Part shown: in pieces, positions 46,840 through 58,224 of the stretch | How positions within the stretch are numbered: the first letter of the stretch is position 1 | Layout: each line of letters opens with the position of its first letter | Assembly: GCF_029784165.1 (NCBI RefSeq) | Contig: NC_073694.1 | Coordinates: forward strand, 35,507,506-35,571,505 | Origin: Wyeomyia smithii | Taxonomy: Eukaryota; Arthropoda; Insecta; Diptera; Culicidae | Length of the DNA: 64,000 nt | Direction: 5' to 3' | Made by a program: the position numbers and the translations under genes | Notes under the pieces: generated by a model | The model's database searches: none | What the model was told of the DNA's origin: nothing | What the model saw: the letters and a program-made list of their open reading frames with translations, nothing else

Positions 46840-47761
46840 CTTTACAATTGATGGTTTGCAAAACAAGGACTTATCAGATCAATCTCTATGAGCCAAGGCC
46901 TGACGAAAAAAGAAATAGAAATTAATGAAGAAAAATACAATTTACGAAACACTAGCACTATTGTGGGAGAAATCGAAGAGAAGAGCAAGAAACGGATTTG
47001 CTGAATTTTCTTGCACCTTTCATTGTACTGCAAAAGAAAATATAAATTTGAGAATAATTTTTTTGGTGCGCGTTTAAGTTAAATTATATTATGTACGTGA
47101 AATCTAAAAGATTTATTTTATATCCTATTACAATTTTGTAACAGATTGCTATGAAAACTTTTGACATTTTTAAAATTGAAAACAAAGGTATGAACACAAA
47201 AATACTAAAGTGTAAGGGACCCGCGCATTTAAAATAAATCTGCGTAATCTGCGTAATAAGAATAACGGGTATCGAGTATAAGTAAAAGTAAACGTGAAAA
47301 CAATGCTGAGACCAAAAATTTGAAAACGAATTTGAAGATGTCTGAGTTAAAGTTTTATTGAACGGTGGAATCCATATTTTCGTATCTGTTTACTTTCCAT
47401 ACTACTTTGCCAAAAAACAAACATATGAAAAGTTTTTGAACACGATTGATTAGTATTAGAACAATGAGTCCGATATTAACTTAAAAATTCATGTATATGG
47501 GATTTTCAATCAATTTGATGCTGATTTTGGTGTAGATCATAATAATGAATCACTTTTACTTCTTTTAGTAGGAGAGAACGAAACTCTGCAAATAATTTTT
47601 GACAGATGTAGTCAGCTTGGATTACATCAAGTTGAATCTATCCGAAATGTGCATAACTTTTTTTGAGACTTTTTATTCTCCAATTGCACAGAAGATTTTG
47701 GTTTGACCAAGCAGAATATCCCCTATGAAAAACTGAAAAATTTCATGCTGCAATTGAGTAT
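46840..47761. other. Unassigned AT-rich sequence
   Basis: No gene supported; AT-rich with short frames only. Confidence 0.35.
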
Positions 47762-48191
47762 TAGGGTAGCAGCAAAAAGAGGCAGGTCACCGAACATGTA
47801 TATTTTTTTTATTGACTTGGAAAAAAAATCACCTCAATCGGACATTATTTAGGGGTGCCTCAATGTGTTCAAAATTTTGATGTTTTGACCCTTTACATTC
47901 CTAATAAAAATCTAGTTCAAGATGCCTAGTAAACATTGAAATGACTTACCAAACCACATGTAAATCAATTTAATGTTTATTAGGCATCTCAAACATAATT
48001 TTCTATTAGCAAGGTTAATTTTCGAGGGTCGAAACACTGAAATTTTGAGCGCTTTGAAGCACTCCTAAATCATGTCTGATTAAGCTGAAATTTCGCAAAG
48101 GTTATTATTTTGAGCAAATAAACAAAATGTACGTGATTGGCTCTTGGAATTCGATGATGATGTTTTTGCCATACATCGCATTGCCACCCTA
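47762..48191. mobile_element. hAT-type palindromic MITE
   Basis: A 430-bp element with a perfect 8-bp target duplication ttgagtat (47754-47761 and 48192-48199). Termini tagggtagcagc and ...attgccaccct+a are inverted repeats. Inverted similarity spans most of each half (tttaggggtgcctcaa against tttaggagtgcttcaa; gatgcct..taaacatt on both sides of the centre). No coding capacity. Confidence 0.88.
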
Positions 48192-48605
48192 TTGAGTATT
48201 CGCTAATGATTGATACTGAGAGATCACGACCCCTCTGATCATGAGCCTGAGTATAAATATGACTCCACTGAAGCAAACCATCAACTTACCATTCGTAAAT
48301 CAACTGATATCGACTGGCAGTCACTTCTAAAAAATGAAACAGATAGGAACCAAGCGGTTAAAAACTCTTATCCACATTGTACTACGGTGACTCTACTGTT
48401 TAAAAACCAAAAAAAGACGGCTAGCCCTAAAGATCCAATTTGATTTATCAGGGAATTTAAAACAGAAAAAATTCAAAGACCAAAAACATTAAGATAATTA
48501 ACAACAAAAGGGTAAAAAATAATATTAAGTCTGACCCAAAACAGTTTTTTGAATTAATAAATTAAAGTTCAATAACTTTCCATATTTCACTACTAAACAC
48601 TAAAC
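48192..48605. other. Unassigned AT-rich sequence
   Basis: Lies between the hAT-type MITE and the SINE. Shortly before the SINE there are short actaaacac repeats (about 48590-48610). No gene. Confidence 0.4.
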
Positions 48606-48620
48606 ACTAACACTTAAACA

Positions 48621-48975
48621 AGGGCGGGGGCCTATCGTGGTTGGTAACGTCTCCTCCAACCACGCTCGACGCCTGGGTTCGAATCCCACCGCCGACATAG
48701 GTGTCGATGGTTGTGAGGTGGCGTGATCCACTCACAACCAGCCAAACTGGTCTAGATTCAATCCTAGCCGACACTGGGAGATTTTATGAGGCGAAAAATC
48801 TCTGGGATCACGCCTTCCATCGCATGAGAAAGTAAAGCCGTTGGCGCCGGTCCGTTAATCAACGGGTCGTGAGTTAGGGTCCTGGGTGGAGTCGCCTCCC
48901 CGGGCGTCGGTGATTGGCACAACAACAGTGGCGGAACTAGACCGACGGAAAATAAGCGAGAATAATAAAAAAAAA
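48621..48975 (+). mobile_element. tRNA-derived SINE with target duplications
   Basis: Head with A-box-like tggttggtaacg (about 48638) and B box gggttcgaatccc (about 48674-48686), followed by a ~270-bp body and an A-rich tail (48967-48975). Bracketed by a 15-bp direct repeat with one mismatch (actaacact.aaaca at 48606-48620 and 48976-48990). Resembles culicine SINE families in head and structure. Confidence 0.88.
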
Positions 48976-49329
48976 ACTAACACTAAAACACTAAACACTA
49001 ACACTAAAGAAACTGGATGCTTCAAAAGGTCCAGTGCCAGATGGTATTCCTCTCTCACAAATGAAAAATTGGGTCCAGGTTTCATGAGAGTCTTGTTTTG
49101 GCTTTTCAAATTATCCTTTTCGGACTTAAAATTTCCATCAGTTTAGAAAATCTAAATATATTATTTTAACTCAGTTATTTATCAACCGATTTTCAATATT
49201 TTAGCAGTTGTAGAAAGCACAAATAGAGCTTTCAAAATATATACAGGTTTGTACTAATATCAATAAAACAAGTTAAGTTTTTTGAGTTTAAATCTATTTT
49301 TTTAGACTTTTTCACGCATTTTTTCAAGT

Positions 49330-50770
49330 TAATCTGAAATTTGCTGTCTATTTTGTAAGGAAAATATTACAATTATTTTACGGTGCTACAAATGATAAAA
49401 AAAAAATTGCAAGATACTGATGTGACATAGTGTAGGTTGTAACTTTCGTCAAGTGTTACTTGCGCGTTTACTTGAATTTTTGAAATACCCCAAAAATTAT
49501 AAGTTATTGTCAAAAGTTCATTAAGCAGACAATGCGTGCAGTAGGGAAAGCGAAAATAAGCGAACTGGAAATATGATACAGATTTGGAAAAATATACCGC
49601 ATCCCGACGGGACTTGAACCCGCAATCTCCTTATCTCCGGCATGGTGTTTCGACCAATTAAACTACGGGAGACGGTGGTCTGTTCCACAATCTATATGCG
49701 TATCACATTCAACTGCCGACTTATTCTATTGCTCATCCCTAACTACACACAATGCTGTGCAAGCGTTTTTTATAGACTGAAAGGAATTGTCAAAAACCAG
49801 TTTTTTTTTACCTTAGCTCACTTTTTCATGTTTACTTCGATTATTTTTCAACCGATTTTTTTATATTTCAACCGTTTTGGAATGATGAAAAATAAAACTT
49901 TCGAATCATATAAATATGGCTACAGAGTTTACCTACATGTTATGAATAGTTTTAAAATAAATGAGATGGTTTACGTTATTTTCAGATTTTTCCAACATTT
50001 TTCCTAATTTTTTTACAAATTTTTGTATTGAACGAGCATTGGTTGCTGTAGAATTTTAAAAGTACTTTTATATTTTTGTTCACAACATTATTTGACACGG
50101 CACAATACGTGAAAAGTACATTTATTGCCAAACGAATAAGTGTTGTCTATAAAACCTGTTATAATTTGGCTGAGATATGTTTAATGATTTCCACCCTAAT
50201 CGTAGATTTCATCAAATCATTTCTCAGTCAAATTAAAGCAGAATTTCATTAACAACAACTATTGTTCTCGTCCGGCACTAAAAGAATTCAAAATTCTACA
50301 ACAGTTGAAGCCCCTTCATTACAAAAATGTGTGAGGAATTGCTAAGAAAGTTTAAAAAAATTGAATATAACATAAACCATCTTATTTATTTTAAAACTAT
50401 TGATCAAATATAGATAAACTCTATAGACATATGTATATGTTTCGTAAGTTCTATTCTTTATTTTTCATCTTGTCAAAACGGTCAAAATGTAAAAAATCGG
50501 TTGAAAAATAACCGAACTAAACATAAAAATGTGAGTGCAGGTCTAGAACCGAGGTTCTGACTTTAACCTTAAATTTTTGGGGTGATTGAAAAACTTCAAG
50601 TATACGCGCTAGTAACGCTTGACTAAAGCTACATCCCACACCAAGTCACATCAGAAGTTCTCGCACTTTTTCATCATTTGTAGCACCGTGAAATAATTGT
50701 GCAATAGAAGCCGAAAATTCTGGTATTTTGACCATAACTTCAGATTTTAGGGATGTTTGGAAAATTTCTA
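49330..50770. repeat. Large imperfect inverted repeat
   Basis: 49380-49520 (ggtgctacaaatgat...gatgtgacatagtgtagg...cccaaaaatt) is the diverged reverse complement of 50560-50700. 49825-50000 is the reverse complement of about 50340-50510 (ttatttttcaaccgattttt, agttttaaaataaat.agatggtttaygtta). The left arm carries about 250 extra bp, including a tRNA-like sequence. A further partial unit repeats at 50750-50830. Confidence 0.75.
49599..49672 (-). tRNA. tRNA-like sequence, probable pseudogene or SINE head
   Basis: Canonical tRNA geometry on the minus strand: acceptor (6 of 7 paired, one wobble), D stem gttt/aaac, anticodon stem with one A-A mismatch, a 5-nt variable loop, T arm gcggg-ttcaagt-cccgt and a discriminator base. 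TTTTT follows within about 10 nt, like a pol III terminator. The anticodon position reads GGA (Ser), but real Ser tRNAs have a long variable arm. Position 33 is C instead of T. So a functional serine tRNA is unlikely. It lies in sequence absent from the opposite arm of the surrounding inverted repeat, so it was probably inserted. Confidence 0.45.
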
Positions 50771-50837
50771 ATGTCACTCAACAAGACGTACAACCTACAC
50801 CAGGTTACTTCAAAGGCTATCTGGTTGTACAACTTAT

Positions 50838-51183
50838 CCAGATGGGGACTGCATATAACATTGCTGGTCTAAATTTTTGTTTGTAAATTAACAGTTTATT
50901 CTTGAGACAAAATCTAGAATTTCTGTTGATAAGAGGATACAAATATTTTATATATTTATTGCACTTTGTTTGGATATTGTCAATGTGCTCCTTGAAGGTA
51001 AGATTTTTATCATAAATTAGCCCTAAATATTTAACTTGGTCAGACCAATTTAAGATTGCACCGTTTATCTTAACAACATGGTGGGTTTGAGAAAAGAAAC
51101 TCTTGTTTTATGAGGAAAAATAATTAATTGTGTTTTTGTTGCATTTGGAGAAATCTTCCATTTCTGCAAACGTTTTTAACGTT
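50838..51183 (-). pseudogene. Jockey-clade LINE RT fragment, second copy
   Basis: Read on the minus strand with a few frame changes. It gives LQKWKISPNATKTQLIIFPHK, then VKINGAIL.WSDQVKYLGLIYDK, KEHIDNIQTKC and LLIYK.KFRPAMLYAVPIW. These match the Jockey-type fragment at 13361-14107 almost residue for residue, so both are the same family. Truncated at both ends; the right end abuts gtttttaacg near 51180. Confidence 0.88.
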
Positions 51184-51245
51184 TTTATTGTTTTATCACC
51201 TCGGTATTACTAAATTTATCTATACGATGCTCTCGATTATATCTA

Positions 51246-52534
51246 CAGGTTGTCCGCAAATTATCCGTACATACTTTAACAGCATGCCTCTACACAAACA
51301 AACGGATTCAACTAACCATACCTGCATGGTATAATATCTTGATCTATTGACTTTATACGCAGTACGTTTGGTACAGTTGTGATTTCAAATTCCTGCAAAA
51401 TGAAGCCGAATGAGTTGCGCGGAGCTGTTGTTGAACTGTTTCGTCAGGAAAAAAATGTGTCAGTGATTGCGAAGACCCTGAATATGGCGAAATCTACTGT
51501 GAGTGATACAATAAAACGATTCTAAGAGCGTTCCAACGCTAGATGATCGCACCAGAGAGGAAAATAATGCACCGTTCGGACTCTAACAATGCGCGAGACA
51601 ATCCAATAACGAATCAAGCGAAAATGTACAATATTCATCCGAAAGTTGGCGAAAATCTTCAAAAATTTCGAAAATATCCGTTGCTGCCATCGTCCATGAT
51701 GATTTGAAGCTTCAGTCATATAAACTATGCAAAAACCACTATTTGACACTATGAAAGCAAACCGGTTGAGAAAAGCTATGGTTGTTCTGAACTAATTTTC
51801 CGAGGGCCGCTTTTGATCAGTGCTGTTTACCGATGAAAAAATTTTTACTATCGAGCAGCATCACAATCACCATAATGATCGGCAGTTGCTTCCTGCTACT
51901 TCCCAAAATCGAAGAATTATTTCAAGGAGTCATCATCCCGCTTCTGTCATGGTTTGGGCTGGAATAACTCACACCGGTAAAACCCATTTGATCTTTATCG
52001 AAAAAGGGGTAAAAGTGAACCAAACAGTGTATCAGAAGCTACTGACTGACTCAGTAGCTCCCTGGGCAGCACAGCATTTCGGCAATAATGACTGGATTTT
52101 TCAGCAAGACTGGGCACCGGCTCATGGGACAAAATAGACTATTAGTCTTTGTGAACGCCTTTTTCCGAGCTTTTTTAGGAAAGAAGAATTGCCCTCCATC
52201 TCACCGGATTTGAACCCGATGGACTATTCGGTTTGGTCCATCTTGGAGTCAAGAGCCTGCAGAACACCCCATAAATCAATAGAACATCAAAAATCATCTC
52301 TTTTAAAGGCTTGGGAGGAAATAACTGCAGAAGACCTTGCGGCCATCGTGGATAACTTCCCGAAACGTTTAAAGACGTGTATCTCAGCACGGGGTGGCCA
52401 TTTTGAAATGAACAAATAACGCTTGTTTCTTGTAAACATATTCATATAATATACTATGTAAGTTGATTTTCAAGTCGTCAATAAAGGTTAAATCTAACAC
52501 TGTTTGGTTGTACGGATAATATCCGGACACCCTG
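51246..52534 (+). mobile_element. DD37D Tc1/mariner-superfamily transposon, inactive
   Basis: 26-bp inverted repeats (cagg.tgtccg.a.attatccgtaca at 51246-51271 and 52509-52534) are flanked by TA on each side (51244-51245, 52535-52536). The 1289-bp length is typical of full-size elements, and it carries one broken transposase. Confidence 0.92.
51400..52419 (+). pseudogene. Transposase pseudogene, DD37D (maT-like)
   Basis: ATG at 51400 begins the helix-turn-helix domain (VVELFRQEKNVSVIAKTL, followed by a STVSDTIKRF recognition helix). Stops appear from about 51522 on, with scrambled frames to about 51800. From 51820 the catalytic half is readable: FTDEK (first Asp), WAGI, FQQDWAPAH (second Asp), and SPDLNPMDYSVW (third Asp), with 37 residues between the second and third. 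One in-frame TAG lies at 52135-52137, and the natural end is at 52417-52419. DD37D spacing is established for the maT/ITmD37D group, known in insects. It would bind the TIRs and cut and paste at TA, but is inactive here. Confidence 0.88.
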
Positions 52535-52678
52535 TAAATAACGTGGGATAAATGTAGTGTTTTTTAAGTTGTTCGAACAGATAAATTCAATGGAGAAATC
52601 TGCTCTGGCATTCTTCCTTTGTCTACTAGTGTGTCCTACCGGGCGTTTACCTCACCGGACAACCAAAACGAGAAACAC

Positions 52679-52733
52679 ACTTCGTTCCTCCGGTGCGATG
52701 CTGTGACCCACAGCATCGCACCGACATCGAAGT
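52679..52733. repeat. Compact perfect hairpin
   Basis: 52691-52705 and 52709-52723 are exact 15-bp reverse complements around a 3-nt loop. A further 6-bp pairing (acttcg at 52679, cgaagt at 52728) lies beyond a small internal loop. Confidence 0.85.
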
Positions 52734-52736
52734 CAA

Positions 52737-55700
52737 CATGCCGAGCGGGACCTGAATTTGATATGATGGATTACAGTATCGATTAGGGTTGATTGCTTTC
52801 TAAATAGCAATGTAAACATGATAGTACTCCTACACACATTCTAGGTCTTCAACACCCACACACCGACACACACTCAGAGGTATGTTCCTTTCGAATTCGA
52901 CAAACGTGTACGAGGCCTGCGACAACGAACAGAAGAAGGGAAACGATTTACGGGAAAAATACACTCATCCCGCTACTGCTGCTGCTGCTGCTGCTGCCGA
53001 TATCACCTACATTTTGCCAAGGTTCGAGATCCCAAACCATTCTACCGTTCTCGAAATGCTTCGTGTTATCATGTGTGCGGCTGTCGATAAACATCGACTG
53101 CAATTAGGAACCGGATCCCTTTTGGGTGGGTGCCACAGCTTCGGCCGGACCGAAAGGAGACAGACAGGCTATAGGTGCTGCGAATCCTTTCTTCAGTGCT
53201 GGGGCTATCAGCTGAAACAGCAAAAAACAACACCATGAGGTGAGGTTTTGAAAGTAGAGACGGGCTTCTCGGGAGTAATCTTCACCCGATGCGATGCAGT
53301 GTGCCTTAACGTACTACATATGTTACAACCCAAAACGGGATGCAGTGATGTGCCAGTGTTTTGGCACAACAACTACGGGACCAATCAATCATTCTTCGCA
53401 CTTGGTCTGGATTTGGCGTGGAAAGTTATGTGGGAAGCTGGAGTTGGGATGTTGCGAGTGAATTCCGAACAGGATTCAGTTACAACTTAACCCAGCAGCA
53501 CCCTAGGGAATTTCAACCGAACAAACTTCCCCGTATGTACGGTCGGACATGTGTACACCTCAATCAAGATCGATAAGAAGCAACCAGGGTCGTAATTTTC
53601 CTGTAACACACCGAGTTAAGCCTACACCAAGTGAGGTAGATATTCTCTGTGAAAGCAATTAAGATCTAATTATGTTTACTCATCAAGCTTACACACGCAC
53701 TCCCGGTTTGGAGGGGGGGTTGGAAGGCATGGAGAATGTAATTCTACGAGGGCTCCTTCTTGACGGCGTTGATTGGGCCACGGGCTATTAATGCGATGTA
53801 GGTACTTGTGAGCCAAGTTTGGTACATAATAAATCTAATGATTTTGCCCACTCTGCTCGGCTGGTAGGCATCTGATTGAATATTATTGGAAAAGTTTTGC
53901 TCATTTCCGGATATTTGTTCATGACGCGTGGCACATTTTACGGCACCGGTGAGCCTTGGGACTTTACCTTGGAAGTCGCTCTTATGAGAAATACTTACAA
54001 GCTAATTGGCTTATTGATGATAGAAACCTTGGCTATAACACTAGTTGCATGTCCACACATGGGTACATGCTGAGCAATGATTTATCCAATCACATTCTGG
54101 TTTTCTGCATCATAAACCATTCGCAGTGTTTCATAGCACCTTCGCAGTGCTTTCGTCGGGTGTAAGTCGAAAAGAAAGCCACTTTCTGGCGTTTTTCTCG
54201 ACAATTGACTCCACTGGCTGTGGCAGTCGAACGACACCGAGAGAAGTTGAGGGAGAGAAAAACTATAAGAATTATGGCATTTCTTTGGCCATTTTCAACC
54301 GCCACATTTCACGATTCGTTTCGGTCTGGCGGTTACTTATGTGAAGTTTTTTTTGTGTTCACCCTTTCATCTTGGGGCTTAAGTGCAACAGGTAGAAACT
54401 CCGGTGATGAATGGCGGAATGTCATATAAGTGTTGTAACTTTCCTGAAACCCTCAATGGGGGATTTTCCTGTGGAATGATAGAATCGGTACCGAGAAACG
54501 TAACTGGTGATGTGTTGTGTAACCATTGCAGGGAAAGTAACCGGTTAAAATTTTTAATCTTCACGCAACGGACCCTGTTCACCCTAAGTCGAATGAAAAC
54601 ATTTGCCTTTTTGTTTTCAAATTTTGGTTTTTGTGAACTTGAACCTCTGGCGGACGTTATGATACAATTGGTCGATAAAATAAGCTTGGTTTGTGTAAAG
54701 AATTCTTCCTTTCTACTGATGGTTAATTTTTTGAATACAACACCAAATACATAAATGACAAAAAGTATTTTTTGTGAAATAAAAAATAAAAATTAAACAA
54801 ATGTGATTTGGAGGCACGAACATGACCACAAATTTGAAAATTTTATTGAGGAAAAGTATGCTTGTGGAAAAAAATAAATTTTGACATTCTGCCAGTTTTT
54901 TGCAGCCTGACTCCAATGGAAATCTTACATTTATTAGTTAGAGAGTAGTAAAGTGACAGTGACACATTCTCGGTTAGTTATTAAGCGACATTTAATAGTA
55001 CCTCTCCATGCTATTGTAGTTTTATGACTCCATCTTCAAATCACTGTCTGTCGCAAAACCACCTTCATCGTCATCACCAATGAGCGTGAGAGAGTAGAAA
55101 AGGCGAAATTCACCTCACCATGATAGCGCATCATCAATCGAGCATAACTAGCTAGTAGACTACTAGCAGTGAACCTTCCGAGTTCCGAGTGCATATGCAA
55201 AAGAGGTTGTAAAATTATACAATCTAGAGTGACTTTCAGTGGCCGTAAATTTCGAGCACTCTCTGTTCGGTTCCTCCTATTCCGTTCGTTCCGATCGTTT
55301 GATCTGGAAGCAGTTCGGTACTGTGCGGACGCCGTTCAACCGGAACCCTCTCTCTCTACAAATGCATATATTTACCTTCATGATGAACCGCACTTTGTGA
55401 TACTTTGTTACAGATTCCTTCGAATTATGGTCTCTTAGATGGAGATTTTCGCTGTATTTCTTTCGTATTAATTGCTAGTGCACATGTCGAAGCGTAAACA
55501 AACTCCACACTAGACACGAACTGACACAGTTTCCAAAATTATACAGCATAAAAAATAAACCGATAATTCCACTACTAAACAAAATTGCTCGCATTCTCTC
55601 TAGCATCCCACCCAGGGACTCCGGGTCCGAGCGCCGCTCTATGAGCAAGACAAATTACCCTGCTAATTAGCACTCGCGGAAAGTGAATCCTTGTTATTAC

Positions 55701-56130
55701 ATTTTTATCCTCCATTGTCCTCCTTATTCATTTCCGGGTTTGTCCGGAAGACACCTAGGTACGTACCTACTGCAACACAAGAGATAGAAGAAACGCTGCA
55801 CAACAACACTTTCTCGTTCCGCGGAGAAGGTGTCTTCGGTGCGTTACTCTAATTATAACTAATGGTGGTGTTTTTTTCACACTATCCCCTCCCGGGTTTA
55901 GGAGGAGAAGGAAAATAAAAAGTATAAGCTAGCAAGAAAGAAAGTTGGGAGATGAAAAAAAAACAACAATGACAGTAGGGAATTTTTCACTTTTGTCTAA
56001 TTAGTAAAATTTAACAAATTGGTTCACTTTGTTGCACGGAGAAATGTAGACTGTAAAATCGTTTGTCATACTGGGCTTGGCTGGACTTAAATTGAAGGGT
56101 TGAATTCAAGCACTTGACTTTTGAGTAATT
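52737..56130. other. Unassigned sequence upstream and downstream of short repeats
   Basis: Mixed-composition DNA containing a (CTG)n-like microsatellite at about 52976-52998 and a G-run near 53710. Several short frames exist (for example 52882-53238 with an ATG, crossing the CTG run as poly-Ala), but none shows a domain. 3' UTR of the TIL gene would lie just left of 56131; no AATAAA was found on that strand within about 130 nt. Confidence 0.4.
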
Positions 56131-56458
56131 TCAGCTTAAGTTGATAAGTGTTTCAGGGCACTCGGAAAGTAATATACATTCGTCGTTAGCATTTCGCACA
56201 TACCCATCCCAGCAAAAACATCCCTTTACACATACATCGGTACAACGTAACTCCTCGTCCAAATTGTCGCAGGTCAGGGGACATGCACTTCCACACTTGG
56301 AGAACTCTTCGTTAATACCACATTCTGCTAAAATAAATCGAACTATTTAGATTTCAAACAGTTTTGCTGGTGTAAAATTTACCCAATTCTGTAGATTGTA
56401 AATGACTGCAGGTTACCAAAGTAATTGCTAGAATAAATATTAGTACGGATACTTGCAT
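56131..56458 (-). CDS. Secreted TIL-domain (trypsin-inhibitor-like) cysteine-rich protein
   Basis: Two-exon host gene. Exon 1 is 56458-56383 (ATG at 56458-56456, 76 nt). The intron is 56382-56328 (55 nt, GTAAAT...TTTTAG). Exon 2 is 56327-56131 (197 nt, TGA stop). Together 273 nt, 90 residues. The N-terminus MQVSVLIFILAITLVTCS is a clear signal peptide. The mature part has ten cysteines in TIL spacing: C-8-C-3-C-3-C-8-C-3-C-3-C-1-C-11-C-5-C. In this family (Ascaris-type inhibitors) the protease-binding loop lies between Cys5 and Cys6, here TDV. That is unusual for trypsin (no Lys/Arg), so target specificity is uncertain. It probably acts in haemolymph or saliva as a serine protease inhibitor. 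An upstream in-frame ATG (56545) lies 5' of the TATA box and is not the start. Confidence 0.9.
56328..56382 (-). other. Intron of the TIL gene
   Basis: 55 nt, donor G|GTAAAT, acceptor TTTTAG|CAG, with a T-rich stretch before the acceptor. It joins in phase 1 to create an Ala codon immediately before the first TIL Glu-Cys. Length is typical of dipteran short introns. Confidence 0.88.
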
Positions 56459-56484
56459 GGCTGCTATCGGTTTATCAACTCCTA

Positions 56485-56522
56485 CTGAGGGACTAGATTT
56501 GATTACAGGCTTCTTTATATAG
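56485..56522 (-). promoter_or_regulatory. Core promoter of the TIL gene (TATA box and TCAGT initiator)
   Basis: TATATAAAG at 56522-56514 and the arthropod initiator TCAGT at 56489-56485, with about 33 nt between TATA and the initiator A. The ATG lies about 29 nt further. Such a short leader fits small secreted-protein genes of insects. Confidence 0.75.
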
Positions 56523-56545
56523 CGATAGTGATTTGAGTTTGTCAT

Positions 56546-57726
56546 ACATTTCTGTTTTCTATGATACCCAATTGCTTATCACTATTGTCGTAATCGTAAT
56601 CGTTTTGAAAAAGATAAGCTATATTACGCTTTTAAAATGTTACTCAACATGTAGGGGACACCGGATCGATTTATTTTTATTTGAAAACGAACCATTTTAG
56701 ACTTTCAGATGAAAATTCAAAACATGACAACTCTTTCCAATTAGGCTTAAAATAGCCAGAACGGAGAAGAAAACGATTCTAATTCTAAATTGATTTCAAT
56801 TCAACTAAACATCTGAAAAATCTTAATGATGCGAAACTGTAAATGAACAATTTCAAAATTTTCATAAAACGCAAATATTCTAACGAATCCGAATCGGAAT
56901 AACAAAAAGACAGTGAATACGATTGCACTTGATCCACCTTCTATAGACTTAAAAGAAAAAACGGCCAAATAAACAGACCAATGCTTATGAGGGCCAAATT
57001 GTAATTTAGTCGATGAAAACTAAACAGACCAGTATAATTGAATGGAAAGAATCCATTTTTCATTCACATTTAAAAATAGAATAAAATTGGATTTTTTTAA
57101 ATATGAGAAATAATCAGTAGTGAATTAACAAATACATATTGAGTAATTAGAAGGATAAATATTAGAAGGACTTCCTCAGTTATATACTAATTGCTTATTC
57201 ATTATTATTCTAATAATTCAGCAGTGAAAGACAGAGAAGACAAATTCAGGGTATGTTTTTCAGACTAAAACGGTAAATTTTAAAAGAAAGCGATTGCTTA
57301 ACATAATAAGGCAGTTATCCGAGAAACTGAAAGTAAAAATTTGTATTTTTATTTTCATGCGTCTAACCGCCCAGTCCATGGAATGATATTTTCAATTATA
57401 GTTTCTCGCGCTGTATAACGGTTGACACTATGAAAATATAAATATCAATCCGAATCTTGTATCAATATGCTTATGTCAATAAAATATAGCCTCACAAGTG
57501 CTTACCAACACTGACATGAACGGGAAGTCAGCTGCCGCTGCTAATAAAATGTAAAGGTCTGTCCCACCACCCACTAGTAAAATGGTTTGTTTAGCCGAGA
57601 AAAAGCTTCCGAAGCATGCTTTGCTGTTAATTAGGTATAATATTCTATCGCCTGTGTTAGTATCTATTCGCATGCCAATCGATTTTATGTGATGAACAGC
57701 ATTTTATATATTAGTAACACCTAGTT
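56546..57726. other. AT-rich sequence upstream of the TIL gene
   Basis: No recognisable gene. An ATG-started antisense frame at 57476-57673 (65 codons) contains hydrophobic stretches but no known domain. Confidence 0.4.
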
Positions 57727-57740
57727 AATCAGAGTTTTAG

Positions 57741-58102
57741 GTGTGTGCTGAATTCCGCGGCGCCAGATCTCTACTTTTGGATACCCTCAGGGCCCGAGTA
57801 ATACAGCCCCATGTACCAGTTCGTGATATCCTCGCTCAGCGAAACCTGCCATACATGCTACTTGTTTATAGCTATTTGAAAAGCATCAAGGTGCCCATTT
57901 AAAAGCGAAACGAATCTCGGATAAAAGAAAAACCATGTTAGTTTTAGTGATAGATTTAGTTTCAGCTCATAGTCGGCAGCGAGGATAAAAAATTTGCCTT
58001 TAGCTTATAAGATATTTTAGACCATAAGGCATTAGACTTAATCGGCTCCGTAAAACATTAATTTGTATTGTGCCGTGTCAAATAAATGTTGTGTGAAAAA
58101 AA
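57741..58102 (+). mobile_element. Severely 5'-truncated LINE tail with target duplications
   Basis: A 14-bp perfect duplication aatcagagttttag (57727-57740 and 58103-58116) brackets a 362-bp insert ending in AATAAA (58081) and a poly(A) run. One frame reads RVIQPHVPVRDILAQRNLPY and on to a stop (about 57793-57905), resembling the extreme C-terminus of a non-LTR ORF2. The remainder is 3' UTR. Confidence 0.85.
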
Positions 58103-58224
58103 AATCAGAGTTTTAGATCTCGTAGTAGAATTTGGTGATGGTGATCAAAATTCAGGAGTTTGACACCCGCTTTCTTTGACTGATTGAAAATAGGCGCTAC
58201 TGTTTAAACCGTTCCTTACCCTAT

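Noticed and set aside
49599..49672. Functional tRNA-Ser(GGA)
   Set aside because: The variable loop is too short for a serine tRNA, position 33 is not T, and the anticodon stem has a mismatch; kept only as tRNA-like.
52882..53238. 118-codon ATG frame with a poly-Ala run
   Set aside because: The poly-Ala comes from a CTG-type microsatellite, and the rest has no domain or splice evidence.
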